Assembly (NCBI GenBank): GCA_026873275.1
Contig: JANTUC010000016.1
Coordinates: 558,001-622,000 of the forward strand
Direction of reading: 5' to 3'
Source: Pseudopithomyces maydicus
Lineage: Eukaryota; Ascomycota; Dothideomycetes; Pleosporales; Didymosphaeriaceae
Length of the DNA: 64,000 nucleotides
Notes under the pieces: model-generated
The model's input: the letters and a program-made list of their open reading frames with translations, nothing else
Told to the model about the DNA's origin: nothing
Databases searched by the model: none
Translations under genes and position numbers: made by a program
Shown here: piece by piece, positions 33,851 to 44,799 of the stretch
Numbering within the stretch: position 1 is the first letter of the stretch
How the letters are laid out: the number at the start of each line of letters is the position of its first letter

Positions 33851-36800
33851 TCAAGGGAAGCTCTCGTCAGCCGACTCCAAGATATCATATTCTTCGTCTG
33901 TCATGAAACCGTCATCGTCGTCGGAGATGATATCGACGCTCTCTGCATCCTCGAAGAAATCCTCCTCAGATACCGTAGCAGTAGTCACGCTGGAAGGGCG
34001 AGGAGACTCGGCCTCGACTGTCACAGCTTCGTGGGTGCTGGAAGCTGGAGACTCCTTGTCGAGCTGAGGGAAGATCATGCCAGAAGAGTGGATGGCAGCC
34101 TCAACTGGAGCCTCAGCCTCCTTCTCGACGGGCTTCTCAACAATCTCCTTGGCGGGAAGCTCGGCAGTCTCAGTCTTGGCATGGACCGGGACCGGCGGGG
34201 GCTGTTCTCGAGCAGCCACGAGACGGTGCTGGGCTTCTTGCTCCTTGCGACGGGCCTCCATAAGACGCTCAACGGCAGCCTTGCGGACTTTCTGGATGCG
34301 GGCCATACGCTCGATCTCGATCTTCTCGATCTTCTCGCGCAGGCGAGCCTCGTTCTGGTTCTGGTAGGCGCGGATACCATCGAACAAAGTCTTAGGTGGG
34401 GTGCTGGAAGAGCTTGGTGCCTCGGCCTCGACGGGGGCTGGTGCAAGCGGGGAGGCAGGAGCAGGCGGGCTGGTGACCTGGATGTCGCACCACAGGCGGT
34501 GGCCGAAGGGCAGGCCCTCAGCGGTCTTGAGACGCCAGTACGAGATGGCAGTGCCCTCGCGAACCGGGGCCTTGAGAACAATGCGGAAAGCAACCTCCTC
34601 ACCAGCAGCCACAGGTCGGCCAATAACGTTGCTCTCGCTAGCCTCAGCAAGCTCGCTCGAGCTCAGGGCACGTGTGTTGTCGAGATCGAGCATGTTGTCA
34701 CCTCCAACGTGGCGGACGCTGCAGCCGGCAGGCCAGGCCTGAGGACCGGGGTTGCGGATTGTCCAGACCTGGACAAACTGGAAACCGGCGCAGACCTTGG
34801 TGCCATCGGTGATGGTGTCACGGACAAAGTGAGCATCGAACTCCTCCTTGACAGGCTCGGTCTCCTCCTTGGGAGAGACAGGCACGGCAGCCTGGAGAGG
34901 CTTGGCGCAAAGAGTAGCAATCTCCTGAACAGGCTCAGAGAGGAGATCGCGAATCTCAATCTTGTCCTTTGTAGTCTTCGGCTGTGGCTCCTCGGTTGGC
35001 TTGACGTCAGCCACGGTCTGGACCTGAGAAGCGGCGTTGGTGGGAGAGGCAGGGACAGCCTCGGTGGAGGAAGACTGCTTGGTAGGCTCACGGTCGCCCA
35101 CACGAGTGATGGACGTGCCGTTCTTGTCTTCGTTCACGGTGGTGACACTAACGCTGCGCACAGGGCGCTTGAACTTGATCAGAGGATGGGTGTGGTTGTG
35201 CCTATTCGAGGGGTGAGCCTCGCAGTTGGCGCAGAAGTCGGTGTCATGGCACACAGCACACTTGTATCGGGTGCCCTCGATATAAGATATGCTATCCTTG
35301 TCCTTACAGAGCGGACCGTCACAGTAGATACCATAGTGGCGGTTGCCGCTGCCCACAGGCTCGGCCAGGGGCTCGTAGATAGGGACAAAGCGATGTCCAG
35401 GGTGGATGAACTTGGAGCTCTTGACACACTCGGAGCAGAAGTCCCAGTCGGGGCAGTTGAGGCACTTGTGGCGCACACCATAGATGAACTTCTCGCACCC
35501 ATCGCAAACAGCGGAGTGGCGCACGTTCCGGCCAGAATTGCAAAGGAAATCTGCAAGGGCAGGCATGGAAGTTTGCTCGGTGGCAGCCTTGAAGGCATGG
35601 CCGGGGTGGTGGCCGTGCTTGTTGTCGATGTGACATTGCATGCAAAGATCGTAGTCTTCACAGGCGGTGCAGGTAACGAACTCACGCTCGTGGAGGACTG
35701 GCTGTATTAGCATTTGCGAAGTGGGTATTTTTAAAAGTGAGGTTTACCTTGGACACAGCAGTTGCAGGTGCGTGTGGGCTCCTCGGCTTCCTGCTTCTCT
35801 GGAACCTCGGGCACGGGCTGCTTCTCCTCAGTGAAAGCGCCGGGCATCTCTTGTTCGGCCTGGGCCTTGGGGCCAACACGCTCGGTGGTGCTGTTGACGA
35901 CACTGCCGTTCTTGACGAAGCGCTTTACCATCCAGTGGGCAGAGCCGGGGCAGTGGATGCCGGAGTCGACGCACGACTGGCACAGGTCGTAGTCGCCGTT
36001 GTCACAGATGCTGCAGTGGTAGTGCTCATCTTCCATGGCCATGTTGCAGTTGTTGCAATACACGACCCAGGAGGTCTGGGCGGCCTCTACCTTGGGGCGG
36101 AAAGCCAAGTCGGCGTTGCGTGAGGCAGCAACAAGGCTGTTGAGCATATCTGAGGTCATAGTTTAGTGATGGGTACGTCTCTGGGGATATTCCGAGTTCT
36201 TACTGTGGCGACCGTACTTGCAGGCGAAGGGGCGGGGCACCGGGGCCTCACCCTTGACTTCGGTATCAGCCGCGTTTGCCACCAGGGGAGAAACGGGGGT
36301 GGGCTCAACGAGGGGCTCAGAGTGCTGGGGGGCGGGGGTGAGCTGAGAGTAGGCGATGGGCGGGGAGACCACGGTGGGCTCAGCACGGGCAGGTGAGAGC
36401 GTCTCGGCACTCATGCGGTGCAGCGAGCTGGGCGGGGTGGGGAGCGGGTGGTGGGCTTGCTCGGGCTCGTCCTCCTGGACTGGGATGGTGGCACGCAGAC
36501 GCAGCTTGAGCTTTGCTTTGGCAGCGCGGAAGAGCGTCTTGTAGACCTGCGGCTTGTTGGCGTCGAGGGTGACGTAGGCGCCCGCGCTGTCTGAGTAGCG
36601 CTCGAAGATGACATGCTGCTCCGGGGGTACCTGCAGCAGGGTGCGAAGCTGGAGGGGACGTCAGTTTCCATCTCAGAGTCTGCGAGCTGCGCAGAGGCGG
36701 TGGGAAGCTCTAGGCGGCACAGCCAGGCTGGCTACATGGCGCAAGCTCTCCACAGCTCTATTGTAGCAGCAGCAGGAGCAGCACAGCATACCTTGTCGGG

Positions 36801-36917
36801 GAAGACGCTGGCGCCCAGGTCACGCAGCGGGACCTTGAAGCGGCGCGTGTTGCCCTGGAGCTGGATCTTGACGACAATCAGCGTGTCCAGCGTGACCGGG
36901 ACGTTGGTCGTCGCCAT
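33851..36917 (-). CDS. NBR1: NBR1-type selective autophagy receptor (PB1, four ZZ, FW domain)
   Basis: Four exons (36792-36917, 36204-36648, 35748-36149, 33851-35697) encode 939 residues. The N-terminal PB1 domain (about 10-95: VVKIQLQGNTRRFKVPLRD) is split by intron 1. Four ZZ zinc fingers follow: WVVYCNNCNMAMEDEHYHC (near 205-255), CNCCVQVLHEREFVTCTAC (split by intron 3), AVCDGCEKFIYGVRHKC, and YCDGPLCKDKDSI. An NBR1/FW domain (about 614-732: FVQVWTIRNPGPQAWPAGC) precedes a Glu/Arg-rich coiled coil. Near the C-terminus an acidic EEYDIL (about 927-932) fits an Atg8-interacting motif. There is no UBA domain, as in other fungal members. The family links ZZ/FW-bound cargo, such as vacuolar hydrolases, to autophagy. 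The acceptor of intron 3 was chosen (AGCCAG) to keep CCVQVLHER in frame. Confidence 0.95.
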
Positions 36918-37944
36918 GATGCTCAGGCTGACGGCAACGGTTCGACAGGAGAGATCAAGACAAAGAGGGGCTCAGGGCTGCTTCTCGCAGGTTTCGGCGG
37001 CACACACAAAGAGACTGCAGAGGAGAGGGCGTCCTGGGGATGGACGATGGGAGACGGTGATGCGAGGGGGAGATGGGGGAGGTGGTGGATGTCGTAGCCT
37101 AGCGACTAGGCCAGAGGACTAGCACTAACCGCGGGCGGGGAACGTGCCCTCACGCGCCATCCTGGAGCATCCCAAGCCGGTCAACGCCACCCCAGCCAGG
37201 CAGTCGTGTGTCGTCAGCTGCACGAAGCCAGCTCCACACGCTGCACCGTGGACGTGAAGCAGCTGTTGCTCGACGCGTCTGCCCTTGCTCGCGGTTGGGC
37301 CGGGAGCAGTACGTACCAGTCCCGGCGTTAACACCACCTACGCCCGCCTGTGCTTACCTATGTGCTGTCTGCCGTTGCCCACGTCGTCCATGTCGTTTGG
37401 CGTCACCATGGCCCAGCGGAGACACCCTTCACCGGACGCGCTAGGCCTACGGACCTCGCCCTCGCGCGATAGCTGATCGCGAAGTGCATACAATCTACCT
37501 ACCGCACCCATGTGGACACGGCGACGGAAGCCTCCATGGCCAGCACGCCGTGCGACAAGCCTGCCCATTGTACGTCCTGGTACGACCAAGCCTGGTGCAC
37601 AGCGCCACCCATGGATGCCCCAAGGGCCAGCGGATGCCTCCGCGCTTTGCCTCTGCCCTGTGCCCGCCTCTGTTTTTGCTTTTGCCCCAAACACCCGAGT
37701 GCTCCTCGCAGAACACCACGGCTCCCTGAAACGCCGTCTCCCATGCCGTCCAGCGTGCCCTGGCCCTGGGCCACAGGAGCCCACAGTGAGGCGACCTCGG
37801 CTCCACTGCACCTGCAGCACGCCAAGCATGGCGCTAGTGTGGTTATCGATGGAGCTAAGCACAAGTCCCATTTTATTTTCCACAATCTGCAAATCTTCGA
37901 GACGTTGCACGCGGTACCCCAAGGCACACTCCCCATTCGCCACC
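36918..37944. other. Bidirectional promoter region NBR1/NOP13
   Basis: About 1 kb between divergent start codons, GC-rich. The open frame upstream of NOP13 (from 37510) has random-looking Arg/Pro/Cys-rich composition and is taken as non-coding. Confidence 0.55.
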
Positions 37945-39213
37945 ATGTCAGACTCCGAGTCCGTCGCTGAGAAACGCATCAAGAAGGAGAAGAGGGACAA
38001 GAAGGAGCGCAAGGAGAAGAAGCGCAAAGCCTCAGAGCCCGAGCCCGAGGCCGTCGAGGAGACAGCCGCGGACAGTGGAGACGACAAAGATGCCTCCAAG
38101 AAGCGCAAGCGGGACACCCTCCCCGACGAGATAGAAATCGACGTCTCTCTGCCCGAGCCCGCCTCCAAGAAGGCCGCCCGCAAGGCCAAAAAGGCCAAGA
38201 CCCAGCCCGCCGCAGACAACGCAGAAGCTGCCGACGCCCCGCAAGACAAGGAAGACGGCAAGAAGGAGGAGGCGAAGCGCTCCGAATTCAGCGTCTGGAT
38301 CGGAAACCTGCCCTGGTCCGCCACCAAGGAGTCTCTCCGCACCTTCCTGACCACCAATGCCGAGATCAAGGACGAGGAGATCACGCGCGTCCACATGCCC
38401 GTACCCAAGGCCCCTCCGCGCCCCAACTGGACCGACGCAAAGCCCCAGAACAAGGGCTTCGCCTATGTCGACTTCTCCACCCAGCTCGCCATGTACAGCG
38501 CCATTGCCCTCACCGAGACGCGCATGGACCGCCGGCCACTGCTCATCAAGAACTCAAAGTCCTTCGAGGGCAGGCCCGAGAAGCCCAAGGAGACCGAGAC
38601 GCACATCGACACCGAGGGCAGGATAAACGGCAAGCTGCCCAACAAGAAGATCTTTGTCGGAAACCTCGGTTTCGAGTCGACAAAGGAGGACTTGCAGGCT
38701 CACTTCAAGCCGTGCGGTGCCATTGAGAACATCCACATGGCCACGTTTGAGGACACGGGCAAGTGCAAGGGCTATGCTTGGGTAACGTTTGAAGAAGTCG
38801 AGGCCGCGACGGCGGCAGTAAAGGGCTATGTATATAAGAAGGAGCCCAAGTCCGAGAAGAAGGACGGCGACGACGATGACAAGGAGGAAACGTCTGAGAA
38901 GTCCAAAAAGCGCAAATACAAGCTCAACAAGCTTCTTGGCCGTGACCTCCGCTGCGAGTTTGCCGAGGATTCCACCACAAGGTATCAAAAGCGTTTTGGA
39001 AAGGAAAAGCCCGAAGACGGCGGCGCAGAGGGTGGCGACCAGGGCGGCTTCCGGCGCCAACAGCGGGGCGGAAAGCCGTTTACACCTAGGAACAATTTCC
39101 GGGATCGCAAGGTAGATGCGCGGACCATTGCACCCGGTGCCGCGCTGTACAACGCACCTAGGGCATCTGCTGCCATCGTAAAGAGCGAGGGCAAGAAGAC
39201 AACGTTCGACTAG
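37945..39213 (+). CDS. NOP13: Nop13-like nucleolar protein with two RRMs
   Basis: Intron-free, 422 residues. The start at 37945 has a good CCACC-ATG context and begins MSDSESVAEKRIKKEKRDKK; the frame upstream is not protein-like. A Lys/Glu-rich N-terminus with nuclear-localisation-type runs is followed by RRM1 (about 115-204; RNP2 SVWIGNLP, RNP1 KGFAYVDF) and RRM2 (about 235-335; KIFVGNLGF, KGYAWVTF, interrupted by an acidic/Lys insert before LRCEFAED). An RG-containing tail ends GKKTTFD. This matches the fungal Nop13 arrangement, a nucleolar protein of pre-ribosomes. It converges on the aspartic protease gene with 115 bp between stops. Confidence 0.9.
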   Translation: MSDSESVAEKRIKKEKRDKKERKEKKRKASEPEPEAVEETAADSGDDKDASKKRKRDTLPDEIEIDVSLPEPASKKAARKAKKAKTQPAADNAEAADAPQDKEDGKKEEAKRSEFSVWIGNLPWSATKESLRTFLTTNAEIKDEEITRVHMPVPKAPPRPNWTDAKPQNKGFAYVDFSTQLAMYSAIALTETRMDRRPLLIKNSKSFEGRPEKPKETETHIDTEGRINGKLPNKKIFVGNLGFESTKEDLQAHFKPCGAIENIHMATFEDTGKCKGYAWVTFEEVEAATAAVKGYVYKKEPKSEKKDGDDDDKEETSEKSKKRKYKLNKLLGRDLRCEFAEDSTTRYQKRFGKEKPEDGGAEGGDQGGFRRQQRGGKPFTPRNNFRDRKVDARTIAPGAALYNAPRASAAIVKSEGKKTTFD

Positions 39214-39328
39214 ATGCCCTCGGTCTCATAAGGCATGCAAAAGTTCTGCTTCATGATACCCATCTACCTATAGCAATGCATCAACAGTTGACCGTCAAAC
39301 ATCCTCCTTCTATTTCCCATCTGCATCT

Positions 39329-40887
39329 TCATGCTGCCGTAACGTTCTGCTCCCCCTCGATGCGCTGCACGACGCCCAATCTCTTCTTCCCCTGATCAAA
39401 AATAGCATAGACCCCCTTCAACCACGTATCCCCCAGGATGTCGAATTTGCTATCACCTGTCTATCGTTAGCCTGCCACACATCGCTTCAACCACTCATAA
39501 CAAATTAACAAACCTCTGCTCTGAATACCCCCGTATTGCATTCCCCCTCCGCACTTTGCGTACCCGAAATCCTCCTTCTGAATTTCAAACTGCTTGTCTC
39601 CCACCGCGACTGTCAACTCTGGCAAATCCTTTTCTTTAGTATCCACTGGGAACACCCAACCCTGCTGCTTTGTGTCGAACTTTCCGCCTGGGATTGCGGA
39701 ATAAATCGCTTTGCACAAATCATCCGAAACCAGCGCCAAGGTCGTGCCAGTGTCTGCGATCGCACTATTCCCAGGCCTGTTGATGGTCTGGCCGTTTACG
39801 GTTGCAGACTCTGACTGGAACTGCCAAAACCCCTTGGAAGAATCTATAGGCACGTAGTGGATCTCGGAATTACAGCGCGCGACAACGTCCTCATCGATGT
39901 ACCCGAACGTGAAAAACGACTCTCCGTGGTCCTCTTCGTCCTTGTCGCGCCACGAGCCGAGATAGCATGTGAACAGCTCTTCACCTTCTTCAATATCCGC
40001 CTGTTCGATCATGCTTTCGACCGGCGTCTTTACTGCTTTCGGTTTGACGGTGTTGATCTTCCCGAATGCGAGGCCTAACAATCCATCGCCAGCCCCTTTG
40101 GTGAACTGGGGTGATAGTTTAGATGCGAGCTCAATAGCTTGGTCCTCCACGGTGAGCCCGCCCAGCGTGACGTTGTCAGTGCCGACGATACCTGAGGCAT
40201 TGGATCCATCACCGTAGCGAATCCTCCAGCTTGCACCTGATATCTTTTTGAAAGTTTTTGAGGACTTTGGGCTGAAGATGTTGTGGTTGGAGGATTTGCC
40301 TGCAGATTGGGTCGCGGAATTGAGCTCCGTAGACCAGACCTATTCCGCCCTGTCAGCGGGCAGATTGAAGTTATCACCCTCCACAGCCTTCGATGACCCA
40401 ACGTTTTAAATCAATCCGATAATAGATTCATGTAGATCACGTACCTATAGGTCCGAACTCCCCGTGTCGAAATGCAGGTTCATCACCTGTGGCGGCGTAC
40501 CAATCTCGACTGGGCACAGGTACATGGAGTCGTTCATCTGATCCTCAGCTTTGACCTCGCCCTTCTGGCCGTCATCCTCCACCTTTCTGAGAACCGGCTT
40601 GGTCGACTTCTTTCCCTTGGGCTTGAACAAGTTCTTGAAATTTTTTGCTGCCTCGTCGACCTTCTGATACGGTCCCTCCGTTGTTGGAGCGAAGTCGTCT
40701 ACATCACATTGTTAACACTCAATATCCCCAAATTTATCAACACTGCTGCCGATCTCGGACAAAGGAGGGATACAGATTCAAGGTATGTCCCACATTTCTT
40801 TAGGAGTGAAGCATAGCTCTTCATGCCCGCCCGCTCACAACCAGGGTTGTGCTTCACATTGATACGCTTCTTTTGTCGCGCAGACAT
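39329..40887 (-). CDS. Pepsin-family aspartic protease with in-frame UAG
   Basis: Four exons (40794-40887, 40445-40698, 39514-40339, 39329-39456) sum to 434 codons. Motifs are complete: first catalytic Asp in FDTGSSDL, flap region WRIRYGDGSNASG, second catalytic Asp in IADTGTTLALV, and C-terminal FDILGDTWLKGVYAIFDQ. The N-terminus MSARQKKRINVKHNPGCERAGMKSYASLLKKYDF resembles the propeptide of aspergillopepsin-like enzymes but without a signal sequence. Codon 116, the last of exon 2, reads TAG directly before the GTACGT donor, where the family has Trp (DTGSSDLWVW). Everything else is in frame. Options are a nonsense mutation, a base error, or A-to-I editing of UAG to UGG. Functional status is therefore open. 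Confidence 0.85.
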
Positions 40888-41637
40888 TCTGCACCCCAGC
40901 TGTTCTTGTGGTTTGGCCTGATGTGACGGCTTTCCTTGAGTTGTTCGTGGTGTCAGATCCCTTACAGGTGGGTCTCGTTTGATGACCGAATTTTCGTAAA
41001 CAGTAATACGAGAGGGAGCCGAGGGTGCGGGGAGAGCTACTCGTGGGAGTATCTCAAGGCTAGGAGATCTTTTGTAGTCGTACAGTCGTGATTTACGGTT
41101 GTTACGACGTGGAAGAAGGAGAGGGATGCACGTTGGGTACGGATAGCGAGACGTGCTTTACTGATGTCAGTACAGCTCGTTGCGTATAAGCAACACGCAC
41201 GCTGTTTGATGGTCTAATTATGCCGTCGATAATCACCAGGCCAAAGGATGGTAAAGATAGTGTATAGGTCGTTTAGGATCAGAACGTGTATAGAAAGGAG
41301 GCAAAAATGGGAGGCAGTCCCGCAAAATTTGTGACAATAACCGTCAAGTGTGCGTAGCACTTTCCATACGTGGTGACTTTTCGAACATCACGCTATGCTG
41401 TACACTACGATCTCCAGTTTGGAAAGAGCAAGGAGGGAAGGCGGAAGGAAGGTGCGCGGACACCAGAGTCATCGCACCCGCAATTGCATCTCTAATGGCA
41501 CTCGACTTTTTCTGTTAATATTAGGAACCTCAATATAGTACGCTTACACGCAGTTTTCTTCAACTACGCACCCACAGTAAAAGATGCCTGAAATGTGAAG
41601 GTATGGCATGCGTCACCCCTCAAAAGCTCACAAACGG
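40888..41637. other. Intergenic
   Basis: 750 bp upstream of the protease start. No gene is seen; it presumably holds the protease promoter. Confidence 0.5.
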
Positions 41638-42427
41638 TCAGATCTTCTCCCCAACATCGCCCTTCTCCACATGCAACGCCCAGTTCGCCGCATCAAAGAC
41701 TTGTACTGTATCCATGACATTGTGCGCAAGCTCCGTTCCCATCATCACCGCTCCCTGATACGGATCCACGTAGTCAGTGTCCATCTCATGGATGGCAAGC
41801 CACCTAGGCTTTGTACCGTCAAGAGAGCGATAGCGCGTTGAGCGACGGTAGTTGGGGAGCATACTGAGCAGGTCAAGGTGCTGATGTGAAATTAGTCCCC
41901 AAGCAGGGCAATCACTAATTGAAGCGTGAATCGCGAAACGAGCAAGAACAAACAGAAGAACTAACCTGGTAATGGTACCAATCTTCGACTGCTGCATCGT
42001 TCCCAGCAGCAGGCTCGATCCTCACAATGCATGCTACTTTAGGCCTTCCCTCTGGTACGGTCCCTCTTTTCTCGCGAAGACTCTCGAAGACTTGGATCGG
42101 CCTCCAGGCACTGAGTTGAATTTCAACATCTTCGGGTTGGATGTTGCCGTCACTTTTCTCTACTGGCACGGTTACTGGTTCCAAAAGCGTAGTATTTTCA
42201 GTAGTCTTATAAATGCCCAAGTACGTCCACTTGTACGGCGCATCCGAGGCGTTGACGGGCGGTAGGATTGTATAGCCTATAGCTAGGGACGCATTATGAG
42301 TAGCGGCGAAAGCGGGCATCACGTTCTCATTGTACCATGCTGGGAGAGCGGAAGGGTCTTTTGCAGGATTGGTTAAGCGGGTAAACGCGAGAATTAGTGA
42401 AGTTCCTTTCGTTTCAGAAATGTACAT
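41638..42427 (-). CDS. Hypothetical protein, possible dimeric alpha/beta-barrel fold
   Basis: Two exons (41966-42427 and 41638-41880) with an 85-nt intron (GTTAGT..ATCAG) encode 234 residues. The junction gives WYHYQHLDLLSMLPNYRRSTRY. Two similar halves can be seen: SLILAFTRLTNPAKDPSALPAWYNENVMP and KVACIVRIEPAAGNDAAVEDWYHYQHLDLL, each a strand followed by a WY-containing helix. Together with TRYRSLDGTKPRWLAIHEMD this resembles EthD/ABM-type tandem ferredoxin-like barrels. There is no signal peptide or membrane segment. I cannot assign a reaction. The intron ends and codon quality support a real gene. Confidence 0.75.
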
Positions 42428-43540
42428 CTTGAGATTGCAGAAAAAAGAGAGCTGCTTGATGTCTTCTTTGGCAAAAGATTTTTGAAGTCTGTAGGATATG
42501 ACAAAAGTTCTGCGGTGGACTGTGAACTACACCTTTAGAAATATTCAGGACACTGGCAACTTGTAGATATTACCCACGCAGGCCCAGGTTATACATGAAC
42601 TGTGTGTATCATCTTTATTAGTCTAGGAACGAGATAATTATACGGGTGCATTGATCGGTGTTTGGAGAACAAGAATTGTTCGGTACGATAATTGCGGTAC
42701 TCGCTTCTTGGATGGGTATATACATGTAAGAAGGCTGATTCGTCGATGGGCTTACATGCTCAAGTTGCATTTACCAAACAGATTGCCCAGTGAGATCCTT
42801 TTGAATATTTTGAGTATCTCCCGGGCCCACTCCCCTTGTTTAATCGTTTGCCTTTTTCCATCACCTCTTTATGTCTACACACTTACAGTAATACTTGAGG
42901 GTCTCAACACACTGGCTCGATCATTCATACATCCGTATAACTATGGCCAAGACCATTGCTGTAGTCTTTCTTCGCCCTTATTATGTAATTACGTATGCTC
43001 GCGCGCCCTCCGAATTAATATCTAAGATCGACGCAACTCTAAGCGTCTGACAATTACGACGACTGCAGGGGGTCAAACACCTGCATCCAGCAGATCACGT
43101 TACTTTAGCAACAAGTCCAAAAAACGTCCGTTAACAAATTTTTACTAGTGTTCCATGCATCGTGGTGAGCTAGGCAACCTGCACAGCATCGTAAAACCAA
43201 AAAGAAAGTAACCCGAATACCTCCTGCAACACGTCTAAAACAGTGGGTGGGGACCCTAAAGAGCTCCAAGTAAATATTTTACTTCGGTAGGCACTACACC
43301 CATAGTGCAGGAAGCCCACAATTGCTACCAGAAAGCACACGAGTGCTCTCTTATCGTCTTCTGGAAAGTTTGCCCTAATGTCGTTGGAGGGGAGGGGCGC
43401 AGAAAGTGGGGTAAAAATTTTCGCCGTACATGGCCGTGAATTGGATGAGATTGGTGACTCAACATCAAGTACCTATAGAGTTTGAAATGTATGGATTCAA
43501 TTCGAACTCGATCATGCTTTCCAGCTTTTTTTTTTGAAAG

Positions 43541-43550
43541 GTATATATAC
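43541..43550 (+). promoter_or_regulatory. TATA element upstream of tRNA-Arg
   Basis: GTATATATAC lies about 50 bp before the tRNA 5' end, matching the placement seen at tRNA-Lys. Confidence 0.6.
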
Positions 43551-43560
43551 GTACTAGAAT

Positions 43561-43576
43561 ACAATTCTTTCATCAA
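43561..43576 (+). promoter_or_regulatory. 16-nt upstream element shared by both tRNA genes
   Basis: ACAATTCTTTCATCAA is identical to 15445-15460. Here it ends 15 bp before the tRNA. The flanking bases differ, so it is not part of a long duplicated block. Confidence 0.65.
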
Positions 43577-43591
43577 ATCATCAAACAATTC

Positions 43592-43671
43592 GGCCATGTG
43601 GCCCAATGGCAAGGCGCTTGACTACGATTCAGTAAATCAAGAGATTCCAGGTTCGACCCCTGGCATGGTCA
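43592..43671 (+). tRNA. tRNA-Arg(ACG) with an 8-nt intron
   Basis: GGCCATG pairs with CATGGTC at 43664-43670, with discriminator A at 43671. The A box is TGGCCCAATGGC and the B box GGTTCGACCCC. The anticodon stem is CTTGA/TCAAG, loop CTACGA..A; anticodon ACG is at 43624-43626. The intron TTCAGTAA (43628-43635) follows base 37. With A34 edited to inosine it reads CGU, CGC and CGA. Confidence 0.95.
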
Positions 43672-43675
43672 ATTC

Positions 43676-43681
43676 TTTTTT
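43676..43681 (+). terminator. Pol III oligo-T terminator of tRNA-Arg
   Basis: T6 starts five bases after the tRNA 3' end, as for a pol III terminator. Confidence 0.85.
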
Positions 43682-43969
43682 GCACTTTTGTAACTCACTC
43701 TTGTGGGCGATCAACCGATTCCTTGATCAAGGAGAACACGTGATATGATTTTTTTGGAGCTGTCACGATTCCATTGGGTTAAGCGAGGACATGTGACGTA
43801 GTAGGCAGCAACAATTCAAACAACGACTCCAGACACGTCTTCACAAACACAGCCACTATGCTGTCACCGGTCAATGGCGCTGTCGTTGAAATGGCGCCTA
43901 CTTGATAGCTGCTGCTGCCTTTCTATAAAGTCACCACCCCCATCTCCGACTGATAACACCACACCAACC

Positions 43970-44799
43970 ATGTCGAGCAGTAACACTAAGAGCGTGCCCC
44001 GGTCCGAGCCTCCAGTCTTCTCGCAGTATGCAGCCGAGAACTTTGTCCAAGGCGCGGGAGTTGCCATTTTCCACATTGCCAGTGGCAGAGTGGTCGTGTG
44101 CAGCGCTGTGGACCGGCGCATCGGGAAGTACTACTTTCTGCCCAAGGGGCGACGAGATGCAGGCGAGGATACAAGGGCAGGTGCTGAGAGAGAAGGGTTC
44201 GAGGAAGTACGCAGTCACGCCCTATTTACTGTTATATCTGGACGTATATGTAAATGTGTTAGACCCCCATGCTGACCATACTTTTCGTGCAGTCAGGATA
44301 CCGGAACAGGCTGTTGCCGCTCCCAACTATCCACCATCAACCACAGGCGCATCCGCGTGTCACGGCACAGCCCATGACCGCGGAGCCGATATGGATTCAG
44401 ATGATGCCTCTTGCACGCAATACAAAGCAGTATCTGTTGTATTGGTATATCGCGGAGACACTTCCACCAGACGTCGAGCCCCTTCTGGTGTCGAAGTCTG
44501 ATGAGCCGTATAAGCCACCACCACCCTTTCCGTTGGGACTGACGTTGACGGAGAGAATGGCTATGGAGCCAGAGGGGTACGAGCCGGTGCATCACGAAGG
44601 CACTGGCGTAGATGAGGAAGAGCAAACATACGAGAGCCACTTGGTAAGCGTTCAGGAGGCGATGGCCTTATTGGGAGGGACGGGCAGTGTCATGGCGGAT
44701 GTGGTGAGGAGGGGCTGGGAAGGCATCCAGAGAAGGCTGGACTTGGAAAACGCCGACGAGACAAGAGTCGAGAGCCCCGAGCAGATGCCTTCAGCCTAG
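43970..44799 (+). CDS. Nudix hydrolase domain protein
   Basis: Exons 43970-44206 and 44293-44799 encode 247 residues from MSSSNTKSVPRSEPP; an upstream ATG in the same frame (43874) is less convincing. The 86-nt intron (GTACGC..GTGCAG) falls inside the Nudix box. Joining restores GRRDAGEDTRAGAEREGFEE followed by SGY, a full G-x5-E-x7-REUxEExGU match at about residues 60-82. The preceding AGVAIFHIASGRVVVCS and FLPKGRR complete the N-terminal part of the fold. After the box the protein has a Pro-rich loop and a second conserved part (KQYLLYWYIAETLP). Nudix enzymes hydrolyse nucleoside diphosphates linked to another moiety; the substrate is not deducible. There is no signal peptide. Confidence 0.88.

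Larger units (their letters stand above)
42428..43591. other. Intergenic, AT-rich, with tRNA-Arg upstream region
   Basis: About 1.2 kb with no supportable protein gene. A T10 run near 43526-43535 and the pol III upstream elements lie at its right end. Confidence 0.5.

Noticed and set aside
33806..35710. 634-codon plus-strand ORF opposite NBR1
   Set aside because: It is the mirror frame of the NBR1 last exon; its Leu/Gly/Ala/Asp-rich composition is an antisense artefact and it has no domain.
37510..37944. N-terminal extension of NOP13 by 145 codons
   Set aside because: The extra sequence is random-looking (Arg/Pro/Cys/Trp), while the ATG at 37945 has a good context and begins the normal Lys-rich N-terminus.
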